Shown here: piece after piece, positions 15,483-24,716 of the stretch
Position numbering within the stretch: the stretch's first letter is position 1
Layout of the letters: every line of letters starts with the position of its first letter
Position numbers and translations under genes: made by a program
The notes under the pieces: model-generated
What the model was told of the DNA's origin: nothing
Databases searched by the model: none
What the model saw: the letters and a program-made list of their open reading frames with translations, nothing else
NCBI GenBank assembly: GCA_039680605.1
Contig: JBDKTA010000033.1
Coordinates: forward strand, 82,463-146,462
DNA: 64,000 nucleotides
Direction of reading: 5' to 3'
Origin: Planctomycetaceae bacterium
GTDB lineage: Bacteria > Planctomycetota > Phycisphaerae > SM23-33

Positions 15483-16871
15483 CTTCTTGTCCAGCGGCCA
15501 GATCGGGCGCTTGAGGTGCTTGAAGGGCAGGCGGTCGAGGCGCAGGTCGGTGAAGCCCGGGCTCAGGGCCATCAGTCCCAGCGGGGCGTTGTCGCGCACG
15601 TCGGGCCAGAGATAGCCCTGCTTGACAACCGCGATCTTCTTCTTGAAGACGTCCACGCCCATCTTCTCAAAGTACCAGACCATCACGAACGGCCAGCGAT
15701 CGCTCTGCAGCACGACCTCGACGCCGCCGATCTCCACCAGCGCCCGCGGACCCGAGGCGCCGCTGTCGGTCACCAGGCGGATAATCTTCGCGCGGGTCGC
15801 CAGGGGCTTGCAGAACGTGTCGTCCAGCTTGCCGCCGATCACCAGGGCGATCTCCTTGCCCTCGCCGGCCGCGAAGCATGCCTGCACTGCCGCCGGGTCT
15901 GTGATCCCGCCGACGATGGCGTCTTTGACGCCCAGGGCGATCAGACGCTGGAGGATGATGGTGCTGTCGCCGCCGCCGCCGGCGGTGGGATTGTCGCCGC
16001 TGTCGGAGATGAAGACCGGCGCCTGCGGCGCCGCCAGGGCTGCCGCAATCGTCTCGTCCACATCCGCCACCGGCACGTCCGGACCGAACTGCTCGCGGCG
16101 CGACCAGATCTCCCGCGCCAGGCCCGCCGCCTCGCGCTTCACGGCCGCCGCGTCCGTGCCGCTGACGAGCACGCTGACGCCCGTGTCAGGGCTGTCGGTC
16201 CAGGCACAGCCGATGAGGATCGACGAGGTCAGGATTCCGGGCACCCGGTCGATTTCCTCCAGCCGCGCATATAGCGACCGGGCCGGTTCGACTTCCGTCA
16301 CCGCCCACTCGCCCGCCAGCAGCAGCGGCAGCTTGATCAGTTCGGTCACCGGGCGCACGTTCTGGCCAAGGCAGTGCTGCATCAGATCCACGGCACGCTG
16401 GGTCGTTTCTGCGCAGTCTCGATGGGGGGCGGTGCGATACGCAGTGAGGAAGTCGCAGGCATGTACGAACCGCGGCGAAAGGTTACCGTGAAGGTCCAGC
16501 GTGCCGCAGATGAAGACCTCATCGCCGGTTACGGCACGGATGCGGTGCAGCAGTTCGCCTTCGCCGTCGCCGATCTCTTCCACCTCCATCGCCCCGTGAA
16601 GCCCCAGGAACAGCGCGTCCAGCGGCATGGCGGCGGCGATCTTCTCGACCATCTCGCCGGCGATGCGATCGAACGCGTCGCGCGTGATGCGCCCAGACGG
16701 GCCCGCCGAGGCGAACATCAACTGCTTCACGTCGTGGCCGTCGGCCAGAATCTGCCGCCAGGCGGCATCTTTAACCTCGCCTCCCCGGGCAACGCCGAAG
16801 TCTTCGTACCGCGTCGGCATCGTCGAGAAGGTATTGGTCTCATGAGACCAGCCCGCCGTGGCTATTCGCAT
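15465..16871 (-). CDS. M81-family metallopeptidase (MlrC-like)
   Basis: A 468-aa protein of the M81 family named after microcystinase MlrC. Features: GWSHETNTFS at the start, the central LFLGLHGAMEVEEIGDGEGE, GTLDLHGNLSPR, TAYRTAPHRD, and in the C-terminal half FISDSGDNPTAGGGGDSTII. The H-E-T-N, D-H and H-D residues are the likely metal ligands. Substrates outside microcystin degraders are unknown; most homologues probably cleave small peptides or amides. The ATG at 16871 was chosen because longer frames run into a palindromic repeat (16896-17018). Confidence 0.87.
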   Translation of the reverse strand: MRIATAGWSHETNTFSTMPTRYEDFGVARGGEVKDAAWRQILADGHDVKQLMFASAGPSGRITRDAFDRIAGEMVEKIAAAMPLDALFLGLHGAMEVEEIGDGEGELLHRIRAVTGDEVFICGTLDLHGNLSPRFVHACDFLTAYRTAPHRDCAETTQRAVDLMQHCLGQNVRPVTELIKLPLLLAGEWAVTEVEPARSLYARLEEIDRVPGILTSSILIGCAWTDSPDTGVSVLVSGTDAAAVKREAAGLAREIWSRREQFGPDVPVADVDETIAAALAAPQAPVFISDSGDNPTAGGGGDSTIILQRLIALGVKDAIVGGITDPAAVQACFAAGEGKEIALVIGGKLDDTFCKPLATRAKIIRLVTDSGASGPRALVEIGGVEVVLQSDRWPFVMVWYFEKMGVDVFKKKIAVVKQGYLWPDVRDNAPLGLMALSPGFTDLRLDRLPFKHLKRPIWPLDKKTSGEW

Positions 16872-16895
16872 AGTAAGCTCCGGAGTCGACTGCGG

Positions 16896-17018
16896 TAGCA
16901 TGGGCACCTGCCTGCCGGCAGGCAGGTCTTGCCCATGAGTAGCACGGGCGTCTCGCCCGTGCAAACCGGGACATGGCCGAGACGGCCATGCTACTCACGG
17001 GCGGGACGCCCGTGCTAC
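16896..17018. repeat. Cluster of GGGCG-tctc-CGCCC family palindromes
   Basis: Three linked hairpins: TAGCATGGGCACCTG with a CTGCCGGCAG core and matching CTTGCCCATGAGTA; TAGCACGGGCGTCTCGCCCG; and ACATGGCCGAGACGGCCATG followed by CACGGGCGGGACGCCCGTG. They begin 24 bases upstream of the M81 gene start. The gap 16872-17197 (326 bases) otherwise holds only a short stretch up to the next gene with no clear signal. Confidence 0.9.
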
Positions 17019-17197
17019 GGGGTCATTCTATCCGTGGTCGCCCGCAATGCAAAGCTTCGATGAAAACCGGTAAAAATTGGGCGACCCTGTGCCTCTTCCG
17101 CCGTGTTGAATAGGGCTTGAACGAGACCTGGCCCGTTCCACCGTCGGGACGTTGGCTTGAGGTCGAGAAACCCTGTTGAGCTATTGGGAAAGATCAC

Positions 17198-17824
17198 ATG
17201 CAGAGAAACAGACGCTATCCGCTTATCGTTCTGGTTGCAGCTTTGGGTCTGGTCGCTACCGGCTGCGAGCAGCAGTCCGCCAAGATCGACGCCGGCGACG
17301 CCAAGGCGCCCGTTGATACGCCCGCTGTGGTTGTCAAACCGGCGCCTGCCGAAAAGCCCGCTCCCGCCGTCAAGAACGGCGCTGCGGCCAAACGCCCGGC
17401 GCAGGCGGTTCTGCCCGAACCGGTCGATAAGGCCGTCCGGACGCTCTATGCCAAGGCCCCCTACCACAAGATCGAAACCGCCCAGTGCGAAGGCCTCGAC
17501 GTCTACACGGTACACGTGGCGCGGATGGCCACCAAGGTCGTCGTCACCGCCGACGGCGCGATCCTCATGGTCGGCCGCCAGCTTCCGCTCAAGGACCTGC
17601 CCAAGGACGTGGCCGAGACCATCACCAAGACCTACGGCGCTTCGACGCTGAAGATCACCAAGGACGACGTTCGCGCCGAGATCACCAAGAGCGGCGAGAC
17701 GGCCTCGGTCGTCAAGGTCGAGCCCATCCGCACGTTCTATGAAGTACAGGTCATTCGCGCCGACGATGCCAAGAACCACAAAGGCTACATGCGCGTGGAT
17801 GACAAGGGCAAGATAATGAAGTAA
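17198..17824 (+). CDS. Small lipoprotein with PepSY-like repeats
   Basis: A 208-aa protein with a lipoprotein signal (LIVLVAALGLVATGC) and an Ala/Pro/Lys linker. Two alpha-beta units follow, resembling PepSY-like domains: VDKAVRTLYAKAPYHKIETA and TITKTYGASTLKITKDDVRA, each a helix followed by strands (VYTVHVAR, FYEVQVIRADD). PepSY-like proteins are often periplasmic inhibitors or sensors, but no specific role can be given. It is monocistronic as far as can be seen and followed by a strong terminator. Confidence 0.72.
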   Translation: MQRNRRYPLIVLVAALGLVATGCEQQSAKIDAGDAKAPVDTPAVVVKPAPAEKPAPAVKNGAAAKRPAQAVLPEPVDKAVRTLYAKAPYHKIETAQCEGLDVYTVHVARMATKVVVTADGAILMVGRQLPLKDLPKDVAETITKTYGASTLKITKDDVRAEITKSGETASVVKVEPIRTFYEVQVIRADDAKNHKGYMRVDDKGKIMK

Positions 17825-17863
17825 TGGGACTGGTTGACCGGTTGACTGGTTGTCGCAATGCAC

Positions 17864-17904
17864 AGCGGGCGGCGAATCTTCGAGACTCGCCGCCCGCTTT
17901 GTTT
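17864..17904. terminator. Hairpin terminator between convergent genes
   Basis: AGCGGGCGGCGA (17864-17875) pairs perfectly with TCGCCGCCCGCT (17887-17898), followed by TTGTTT. It is a good rho-independent terminator for the plus-strand lipoprotein gene. The reverse side (AAAC-rich) would serve the minus gene less well. Short tandem GGTTGAC units precede it. Confidence 0.8.
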
Positions 17905-17927
17905 GAACTCAAGGCGTCAATGCGGCG

Positions 17928-19076
17928 TTAGTTCCGCTTGCGTCGCAGCAGGACAGCCAGGCCGCCGACAACCACCATGGCCATCGTTGCCGGCTCGGGA
18001 ACGTCACCGACTTGCGCCCGGAGGTGGTAGGTCACGTTTCCTGCCGACGTGACGAACACCAGGTCGGTCGTCTTGAGACCGGTGGTGAACGCCCCGCCAA
18101 ACCCGATGCTGTATTGGGCGCTTTGGCCGCCGGCAAGCGAAATTGGAATGTCTCCGACGAGGGTGAAGAACCCGCCGTCGGCCGTCGTTGGGTAGGCCGA
18201 CGTAATACTCAACAGGCTCGCGGCGACGCCGTTATTCCCGATTGTGACCAGCCGGTCGTCACCGGCCTGCCCCACGTCGAGGGTGCCGAAATCGATCGTG
18301 TACTCGGTCGCGGGATTGGCAAACAGAACCGGCTCCTCTGCCCACTGATACACTGTGACATTGTCCATCAGAAGTTGGGTGTTGAGTGTGCGGGTCGTTT
18401 CCTCGAACCCAATCTGCAGAGTCTGGCCCAAATTTATGCTGTCTGTGCTGACTACAGTTCGCCATGTCCTGTTACCGTTGACTATGTCCCCGGCGGTATC
18501 CCAATCAGGAGGGAGAATCTTCGAGGGATCGCTCAGCGGATCAGACGTGTAGGTATTAGTGTTATCCCAATAGAGCGTAACCTTTGTCCATCCGGAACTG
18601 GAAAGTTGATCAGACTTCGGTTCTCCCAGGTTGGTCTTGGTAATCCATCCGGTATTGCTGTTCATGAACCCGGCGTAGAATTTATAGCTATACCCTGTAT
18701 TGCTGAGATAAAACTCGATCTTGTACAGCCTGCTCTCAACGACATACCCCCCCCAAGGATCGTGTATCACCCGGCCCAAGGTATTCGTAATCCCGCCTGA
18801 ACTGGAAAAGAGCACCGCATCGTTTGTCATGCCGGCGACCCTCTTGATTGAGGGAGTACCTGACGTAGTTGTTGTTGCTACCTGCCATCCATTTGAAAAC
18901 AGGAGGTGGTTGTCAAGAGTGCCGTTGCCGCTTGGGCTGGAGTAGGAGGTCCCCAGACCTGCGTTCGAAAAGTCCCCGTTGGTCAGGTTCATGTCGACCC
19001 AAGCACCGGCACCGGCCGAACTGCAGGCAAAGGCGACGACGGCAACTGCGGTCACAGAGAACGTGAGATGGCGCAT
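17928..19076 (-). CDS. PEP-CTERM secreted protein
   Basis: A 382-aa secreted protein with signal peptide (LTFSVTAVAVVAFACSSAGA) and a C-terminal PEP-CTERM signal: VPEPATMAMVVVGGLAVLLR with a basic tail. This signal is recognised by an exosortase, which cleaves at the PEP motif. The body is Ser/Thr/Asn-rich and beta-strand rich (DNTNTYTSDPLSDPSKILPP, TTRTLNTQLLMDNVTVYQW), like a carbohydrate-binding or adhesive domain, followed by an Ig-like DFGTLDVGQAGDDRLVTIGN segment. The ATG at 19076 follows AGGAGAAGGAG, which decides the start. Confidence 0.87.
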   Translation of the reverse strand: MRHLTFSVTAVAVVAFACSSAGAGAWVDMNLTNGDFSNAGLGTSYSSPSGNGTLDNHLLFSNGWQVATTTTSGTPSIKRVAGMTNDAVLFSSSGGITNTLGRVIHDPWGGYVVESRLYKIEFYLSNTGYSYKFYAGFMNSNTGWITKTNLGEPKSDQLSSSGWTKVTLYWDNTNTYTSDPLSDPSKILPPDWDTAGDIVNGNRTWRTVVSTDSINLGQTLQIGFEETTRTLNTQLLMDNVTVYQWAEEPVLFANPATEYTIDFGTLDVGQAGDDRLVTIGNNGVAASLLSITSAYPTTADGGFFTLVGDIPISLAGGQSAQYSIGFGGAFTTGLKTTDLVFVTSAGNVTYHLRAQVGDVPEPATMAMVVVGGLAVLLRRKRN

Positions 19077-19178
19077 TTCTCCTTCTCCTTCCAAACAATC
19101 ACGTGAACCACTATGCTTCTTGTTCGCCCGGACGGTCCTCTACACCGGCCGGACGCCTCTTCTCAATCTGCACCGGAA

Positions 19179-19207
19179 AGTATACCGCGCTACGTCATTT
19201 TCTCCAA
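19179..19207 (-). promoter_or_regulatory. Possible promoter of the PEP-CTERM gene
   Basis: On the minus strand TTGGAG (19207-19202) and TATACT (19184-19179) are 17 bases apart. The -10 is good and the -35 poor. It lies about 100 bases upstream of the start at 19076, in the gap between two minus-strand genes. Confidence 0.35.
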
Positions 19208-19316
19208 GCAAAAACCAACAAAAGCAGCATTAACCGGGCAAGAAATGTAACTTATGCCTGCACAAAGGCATAGCAGCCTTCATCGAACGCTTGCGACGAA
19301 ACTTCTGTCGCCGGCT

Positions 19317-22300
19317 CTACTTCGGCGACAACGCCACGGTTGTCTGGAAATTGTACGGGCACCCGCAGCCGCTGGAGGCCTCGGGCATCAGCAGCAATCC
19401 GCATGCCGCCACCATATTCACGTAGCAGCCTGGGCGCACGCCCACGAACTTGTGGAAATCCGCCGTGCTCGTCGTGTCCACCAAGCCCGGATTTCCCGCG
19501 CGGTAGAACAGCATATTCTCCGACGCCGAGACCGTGCCGCAGCCGCCGAAACCCGCGCCCCACTTCCACGGTTCGCTGCCGGTCGAACGTTTCTCCCCGC
19601 TGCGAAGGTCGTAGGCGAACGGCTCGTCATAAACCCATTTGCCGGTGATGACAGGCGCTCGCAGGAACGCGCTGCAGTGGTGCATCGGCTGGTTGCCCGT
19701 CACCGACCAGAGCTTCTTGATCCCGCCGTCGTCGGCGCTGAAGGCCGTCATGCCCGTCATGCTCGCCGCCAGCAGGATTCCCCGCCCCAGGCGAAGCTGC
19801 TGGTAGTCGGACAGAGCTTCCTCCCACTGGAATCGTTCCTTTCCGTCAGCCAGATTGAGAACCTTGATCTTGCCCTTGAGCGGCGCCTCGGGCGTTGCCA
19901 CCGGCGGGGGCGGGCGGCGACCGCGGCGGCTCTTGGCGGCCGCCACTTCCGGAACGCTGACGCGGTCGATGAGGTAGACCTTGTCGGAGCCCAGGGCGAT
20001 GGCGTTATGCGGGACGACGTCCGCGGCCGAGTAGACCCACTTGACCGCACCGGTCTTCTTGTCGACGCCGAAGATGTACTTGGATTCCTTGGCCAGGCCG
20101 ATGATCCCCAGCACCTGACCGACCATCGGACCGGTGTAGTCGTCGCCCTCGCTGGCGTAGTCCCAGCCGTGCGCGAGGGTCTTTGGCGAATCGTTCCATG
20201 CCACCACCGACCCGACGATCGTATCGCCCTGACTGGCCATGTAGCCCCAGATCAGGTGTTCGGCCGGACCGGCCTTGTCCAGCGCAAGGTGGCGGTTGAC
20301 AGGGTCGATCGCCTGACCATTGACGGTCATCAGCGCCCGCGCGTTGGCCAGGCGGTAGCTGGCCGTGTTGGCGAACTTGTACGTGCGCTTGTTGACGCTT
20401 TTGCCGTCATCGCTGGAATTGAGGATGGCGCCGAAGGTAAAGTCCGTCGGCTTCTCGCCCGTGAGTTTGATCACATCGTTCCAGGCGATCTTGACGCGGG
20501 TGGTGCCGGGCAGAGCCGTGGCGGTGACCGCCGGAGCTTTGGCCAGCGGTCCGGACGCGACGCGCGGCTTCGGGTCTTCCGCCGATGCCGGCACAACGAT
20601 CAGGTGGAAGGCGCCACTTCCATAGAGCCCGTGGCGCTTCTGGGCGGATCGCATGTCGAAGAACAACTCCCAGGCGTCGCCGCGCACGGGCAGGCTTTCA
20701 GACTGGGCGTTGGTCACTTTCGTGTCGGGGGCTGTGAGCGTCAGTTCCAGACCGTCGGCGGCAGCGGCGATCTGCACGCTGGCGCCGCCGTCGAGCTCGA
20801 TCTTTTGCGAAGCCGCAAGCGGAAAGACCGGTTGAGCGGCGGGGATGTGGTAGGTGTTCTTGATCGCCCCGGTGTCGGCGTCGAGGCGCAGGCAGAGGTC
20901 GGCGGTGGTGATGTAGACGCTGTCGTCATCGGCGACCATGTTGCCGCCCCAGATGTCCACCACGCGCCGCTGCACCGCCGGCAGCTCGCGCGTCCAGAGC
21001 TCGCGGCCGTTGTAGGCGTCGGCGGCGATGATGCTGTGCTGTCCGAGAATGAACATGCGCCCGTTGCTGGTGACCGGGGCCGTGCCGCGCAGGTGGCGGT
21101 TCATGATGCGGGCGGGACCGGGCTTGCCGAACCACAGCACCTGCAGAGGCCACTTGACGTTGGCGTCGCCGCTGGAGGCGCTGTTGCCGGCGTCGGCGTA
21201 CTGGTGGTTCCACTCCGTCGCGCCGGGCAGCTTGCCGCGCACGGCCTTCTGGATGCCCCCGGCCAGCGGGCTTCGCGCCAGCGGGTCGCCCTCGATCCAC
21301 TGCCCCGTGACGGCCGGCAGGGCGTACGCCGCCCCGCCGTAAGGCCTCAGCACCCGCCCCACCGCCGCGGGTTTGAAGCCGCCCTGTTGAACGACCACGA
21401 GATTGGCAAAGTAATCGCCATAGGGAAGATCGCCGGCGGGAACATGATGCACCGCCACGCGCGTGCCGTACAGACCGGCGGCCGAGAGCTTCTCACGAGC
21501 GGCGGCGACCTTCTTTTCATCCGGCTCGGCGCAATAGATCATGAGCTTGGACTGATACGCCAATTCAACGGCCAGACTGCCATCGCCGGCGCCGATGAGC
21601 AGGCAGTAACCGCTGGTAAGTCTGGAGTCTTTGAGTATCTGCCCGGCCACCGGATCGGCCATGCCCGTCGCCGGTTCCCTCAGGGCCGGCTTTTGTGCCT
21701 GACCCGCGCCGCCGGCGCCGAAGCAGTAGATCTTCCCGGCGGTGGTGCTGACGATGAGCTTTCCGTCGGCCACGGCCAGACCGCGGGCCTCGCCCTCGAC
21801 CGGCGCGCTCCAGTGTACCTTGCCATCCTGGGCGGACAGCACGGTGACGATCTTGTCGCCGCCGGCGACGACCGCGTTGCCCGTCGCGATCAGGCACACG
21901 ACGTCTTTGACCGGCGCCGACCACTTGGCCGCCAGGCCCGGAACCGCCAGGGCGCTGACTTCCGCATCGCCGCCGGCGTAGACCGCATCCGGCGCCACTG
22001 CCGCCACCGTCTTGCCTCGCAGCGAGCCCATCGGCTTGCTCATGTTGGGCGGCCAGATCGTCACCGACGCCGCCCGCGGGCGAAACGCCGGGCTGGCCAT
22101 GCCGGGGAGGTTCTCGTTGCCCTTGTCGGGCCCCTGACCGGTGACGGCCGCATTGGCCCCCGACATGATCCACGCGAACGCGCCGATGCCTTTGAACGAT
22201 CCGCCGTTGCGGTCGGTCATGCAGATCGGTCCGCGCCCGGCGGGAAAGATCAGGCTCATCGCCGTCGCGGCCATGTATCCCTGCGGCGTGAAGTCCGCGT

Positions 22301-22949
22301 TGGGCTGCGTCTTGGAGATCTCGCTGCCGTCGGAGGCCTTCAAAGCCACCAGCCACACGCCGTCCATCGGCCACATGCCTGCCGTGAAGTACACCGTGCC
22401 GTCGACGACCACCAACCCGCTGCGCAGCGGCCAGTGCCCGATCATCTGCTCGTTGCCGATAATGCGATGGTCAGCCGGTCCGCCGCGGACTTTCCAGATG
22501 CACTTGCCGTCGGCGGCCGACAGGCAATACACCATCCCGTCGTCGCCGGCGACATAGACCTTGCCCTCGACGACCTGCGGGGCGAATCGCACGGGGCCTT
22601 CGGTGTAGAACGTCCAGCGCGTCTTGCCGCCGGCCGTCTCGATGGCGCGGACTGTGTGCTCGCTGCTGGAGCCGACGTACATCACGCCGCCGGCGATCAC
22701 CGGCTGGGCGGCGTAATCAAAATCCATCATCAGGCGCTCGCGCACCGGCTCGGGCCACGCCGGAGCGGGCGCGGCGCCGGCGTGCGTCCACTGAAGATTC
22801 AGTCCCGCCGGCAGAACGTCGGCCGTATAACCGCTGTGACCGACATCGCCGCGATACGCCGGCCAATCGGCGGCAGACAGCGGAATGGTTGCGGCCAATA
22901 GGAACCAGGAGGCGAGACACACGAGTCGAATACCGGCATGAAAACGCAT
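19317..22949 (-). CDS. Secreted PQQ-propeller protein with an internal methyltransferase-like domain
   Basis: A 1210-aa protein with a signal peptide (LVCLASWFLLAATIPLSA), then PQQ-type beta-propeller blades (WTHAGAAPAPAW, TRWTFYTEGPVRFAPQVVEG, GKVYVAGDDGMVYCLSAADG, GKVHWSAPVEG). Near residues 440-540 comes a Rossmann-type segment with the SAM-binding signature CLLIGAGDGSLAVELA and later YGDYFANLVVVQ. More blades follow (GRELWTRELPAVQRRVVDIW), then a CBM9/DOMON-like stretch (LPVRGDAWELFFDMRSAQ), then final blades to a Gly/Cys C-terminus. It is probably periplasmic; its catalytic or binding role is unknown. The ATG at 22949 has AAGGAG directly upstream, next to a palindrome. Confidence 0.85.
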   Translation of the reverse strand: MRFHAGIRLVCLASWFLLAATIPLSAADWPAYRGDVGHSGYTADVLPAGLNLQWTHAGAAPAPAWPEPVRERLMMDFDYAAQPVIAGGVMYVGSSSEHTVRAIETAGGKTRWTFYTEGPVRFAPQVVEGKVYVAGDDGMVYCLSAADGKCIWKVRGGPADHRIIGNEQMIGHWPLRSGLVVVDGTVYFTAGMWPMDGVWLVALKASDGSEISKTQPNADFTPQGYMAATAMSLIFPAGRGPICMTDRNGGSFKGIGAFAWIMSGANAAVTGQGPDKGNENLPGMASPAFRPRAASVTIWPPNMSKPMGSLRGKTVAAVAPDAVYAGGDAEVSALAVPGLAAKWSAPVKDVVCLIATGNAVVAGGDKIVTVLSAQDGKVHWSAPVEGEARGLAVADGKLIVSTTAGKIYCFGAGGAGQAQKPALREPATGMADPVAGQILKDSRLTSGYCLLIGAGDGSLAVELAYQSKLMIYCAEPDEKKVAAAREKLSAAGLYGTRVAVHHVPAGDLPYGDYFANLVVVQQGGFKPAAVGRVLRPYGGAAYALPAVTGQWIEGDPLARSPLAGGIQKAVRGKLPGATEWNHQYADAGNSASSGDANVKWPLQVLWFGKPGPARIMNRHLRGTAPVTSNGRMFILGQHSIIAADAYNGRELWTRELPAVQRRVVDIWGGNMVADDDSVYITTADLCLRLDADTGAIKNTYHIPAAQPVFPLAASQKIELDGGASVQIAAAADGLELTLTAPDTKVTNAQSESLPVRGDAWELFFDMRSAQKRHGLYGSGAFHLIVVPASAEDPKPRVASGPLAKAPAVTATALPGTTRVKIAWNDVIKLTGEKPTDFTFGAILNSSDDGKSVNKRTYKFANTASYRLANARALMTVNGQAIDPVNRHLALDKAGPAEHLIWGYMASQGDTIVGSVVAWNDSPKTLAHGWDYASEGDDYTGPMVGQVLGIIGLAKESKYIFGVDKKTGAVKWVYSAADVVPHNAIALGSDKVYLIDRVSVPEVAAAKSRRGRRPPPPVATPEAPLKGKIKVLNLADGKERFQWEEALSDYQQLRLGRGILLAASMTGMTAFSADDGGIKKLWSVTGNQPMHHCSAFLRAPVITGKWVYDEPFAYDLRSGEKRSTGSEPWKWGAGFGGCGTVSASENMLFYRAGNPGLVDTTSTADFHKFVGVRPGCYVNMVAACGLLLMPEASSGCGCPYNFQTTVALSPK

Positions 22950-22962
22950 TACAGCTCCTTTT

Positions 22963-23162
22963 GGAGTGCGGCAGCCTTAGCTGCCGCTTTCGGAGTTGTT
23001 CAGAAACTTCCAAAACGGGCAGTTACGGCTGACAGTCACTAGAGTATAACCCCTCTGGCCTGCCGCAAGGTTGACGATCTTTCGCTATTGCCCGCCGAGG
23101 CGGGTTAAGGTATACGGCCATTTGAGAAACTCCAAAAGCGGCAGCTAAGGCTGCCGCACTCC
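22963..23162. repeat. Pair of GCGGCAGC-taag-GCTGCCGC hairpins between divergent genes
   Basis: GGAGTGCGGCAGCCTTAGCT with GCCGCTTT (22963-22990) and its inverse, AAAAGCGGCAGCTAAGGCTG with CCGCACTCC (23134-23162), flank about 140 bases. Each is itself a hairpin. Seen from each gene, the copy ends CACTCC 13 bases (PQQ gene) or 16 bases (PHP gene) before the start codon, just ahead of the ribosome-binding site. Additional partial matches (GGAGTTGTTCAGAAACTTCC / GAGAAACTCC) lie inside. Confidence 0.9.
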
Positions 23163-23178
23163 ATAGAAGGAGACCGCC

Positions 23179-24483
23179 ATGGACCCCCAATATCGCCACT
23201 TTGACGTGCATCCGAAGATCGTTCCTGCCGGCAAGGAATGCACCGTCACCGTCCGCCCGCTGTATCCGCACGCGGCGTTTCCCGTCGACTATAAGTGGGA
23301 AGTGATGGCCGTCTCGCGCGAGCGGGTCATCGACCGCACCAGCTATCAAAGCGTCGGCACGCGCCCGGCCGTCACGCTTCACGAAGACGGCTCGTTGAGC
23401 TTTCCCTTCCGCTTCGAGGGCGAGCAGGAGCACCGCTTCCGCATCCAGGGCGGCAAGGGCGAGCACACGATCGTCCGCGGCGACTTCAACGTCTACTCTC
23501 TCGATGCCGACCTCTACTCCCGCCGCCCGTACAAGGGCGACCTGCACCTGCACACCATCTACAGCGACGGCAAGTGCAGCCCGGCGTACATGGCCGCACG
23601 CTGCCGCGAGTTGGGGCTGGACTTCCTGGCCATCACCGACCACCACACCTACCAGGGCTCCGTCGAGGCCATCGCTGCTTATAAGGATGCGCCGGTCGAC
23701 GTGCGGCTGTACGGCGGCGAAGAAGTCCACCCGCCGGGCAACTGGGTTCACATGGTCAACTTCGGCGGCTCGCAAAGCGTCAACGCACTGATCGGCCAGG
23801 ACAAGGACGCGTACCTGAAAGCCGTGGCTGAAATTGAAAAGACGCTGCCCGACATGCAAGGCCTCGCCCGACATCAGTACGCCTCGTGCGTGTGGTGCTA
23901 CCGGCAGATCCAGGCCGGCGGCGGGCTGGCCGTGCTGTGCCATCCGCACTGGAACTACTGGTTCGCCTACAGCGTCTCCGAGCCGGAGCTGGTGCGGCAC
24001 TTTGCCGACTGGCCCTGCGACGCCCTGGAGCTCATCGGCGGGTACTCGCTCAAGGAAGTCGACTGCAACGTGCTGCAGGTGGCCCGCTGGCGCGACGCCT
24101 GCGTCAAGCACGGGCGCGACTTCCCCATCGTCGGCGCCTCCGACGCCCATTCGGCCGACGAGACCGACCACATCCTGGGCTGGTACTACACGATCGTCTT
24201 CTCGCCGACGCTCGAGCTGGCCGACCTGGTCGCCTCGATCAAGGCCGGGTATTCGGTAGCCGTCGAGGCGATCCCCGGCCAGACGCCTCGCGTTCACGGA
24301 ACGTACCGCATGACCAAGTACGCGTACTTCGCACTGAACGAACTGTTCGGCCAGCACGACGAGTACTGCCGCGAGGAAGGCCGCCTGATGCGCGCCTACG
24401 CCGCCGGCGACCCCGCCGCCGCAGCCGCCCTGGCCGCGTTGCAAGGCCGCTGCGCCAAATGGCTGGAGGCCTGCCGTCAGTAG
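23179..24483 (+). CDS. PHP-domain metal-dependent phosphoesterase
   Basis: A 434-aa protein. An N-terminal Ig-like beta domain (residues about 1-110) precedes the PHP domain, whose metal-binding motif I is KGDLHLHTIYSDGKCSP, followed by DFLAITDHHTY, GGEEVHPPG, LAVLCHPHWNYW and IVGASDAHSADE. All the usual His/Asp ligands are visible. PHP enzymes hydrolyse phosphoesters such as nucleotides or histidinol phosphate; the substrate here is unknown. No signal peptide is present, so it is cytoplasmic. The ATG is preceded by AGAAGGAGA. Its TAG stop is the first three bases of a palindromic repeat. Confidence 0.88.
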   Translation: MDPQYRHFDVHPKIVPAGKECTVTVRPLYPHAAFPVDYKWEVMAVSRERVIDRTSYQSVGTRPAVTLHEDGSLSFPFRFEGEQEHRFRIQGGKGEHTIVRGDFNVYSLDADLYSRRPYKGDLHLHTIYSDGKCSPAYMAARCRELGLDFLAITDHHTYQGSVEAIAAYKDAPVDVRLYGGEEVHPPGNWVHMVNFGGSQSVNALIGQDKDAYLKAVAEIEKTLPDMQGLARHQYASCVWCYRQIQAGGGLAVLCHPHWNYWFAYSVSEPELVRHFADWPCDALELIGGYSLKEVDCNVLQVARWRDACVKHGRDFPIVGASDAHSADETDHILGWYYTIVFSPTLELADLVASIKAGYSVAVEAIPGQTPRVHGTYRMTKYAYFALNELFGQHDEYCREEGRLMRAYAAGDPAAAAALAALQGRCAKWLEACRQ

Positions 24484-24609
24484 CACGGGCGTCTCGCCCG
24501 TGTGTGGCATGGGCGTCTCGCCCATGCTCTTGCCGTGTGGCATGGGCGTCCCGCCCATGCTCCCCGATCTGATTTCACGTTCAGAGACACGCACAACGGA
24601 GTTGTGCGT
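24481..24609. repeat. Three GGGCG-type palindromes and one GCACAAC-gga-GTTGTGC hairpin
   Basis: TAGCACGGGCGTCTCGCCCG, GGCATGGGCGTCTCGCCCAT and GGCATGGGCGTCCCGCCCAT follow one another (24481-24562). At 24589-24609 is ACGCACAAC-GGA-GTTGTGCGT, a nine-base-pair hairpin. The gap to the next gene (24484-24716) holds little else apart from TATACT at 24681 and a ribosome-binding site. Confidence 0.92.
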
Positions 24610-24716
24610 GGCACCCATCCGGGGAACGTGGCCGGAACATTTTCCGAACTTTTCCGAGATCGTTAATTGGCATCGCCCGATATACTATGGATGTCGTTTC
24701 AAAAGGAGCTGAGGAA

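Noticed and set aside
19254-22901. A 1215-codon open frame on the plus strand, antisense to the PQQ gene
   Set aside because: It mirrors the high third-position GC of the real gene; its product is Arg/His/Asp/Gly-rich with no domain or start signal. The same applies to other long antisense frames, such as 2586-4661 and 339-1442.
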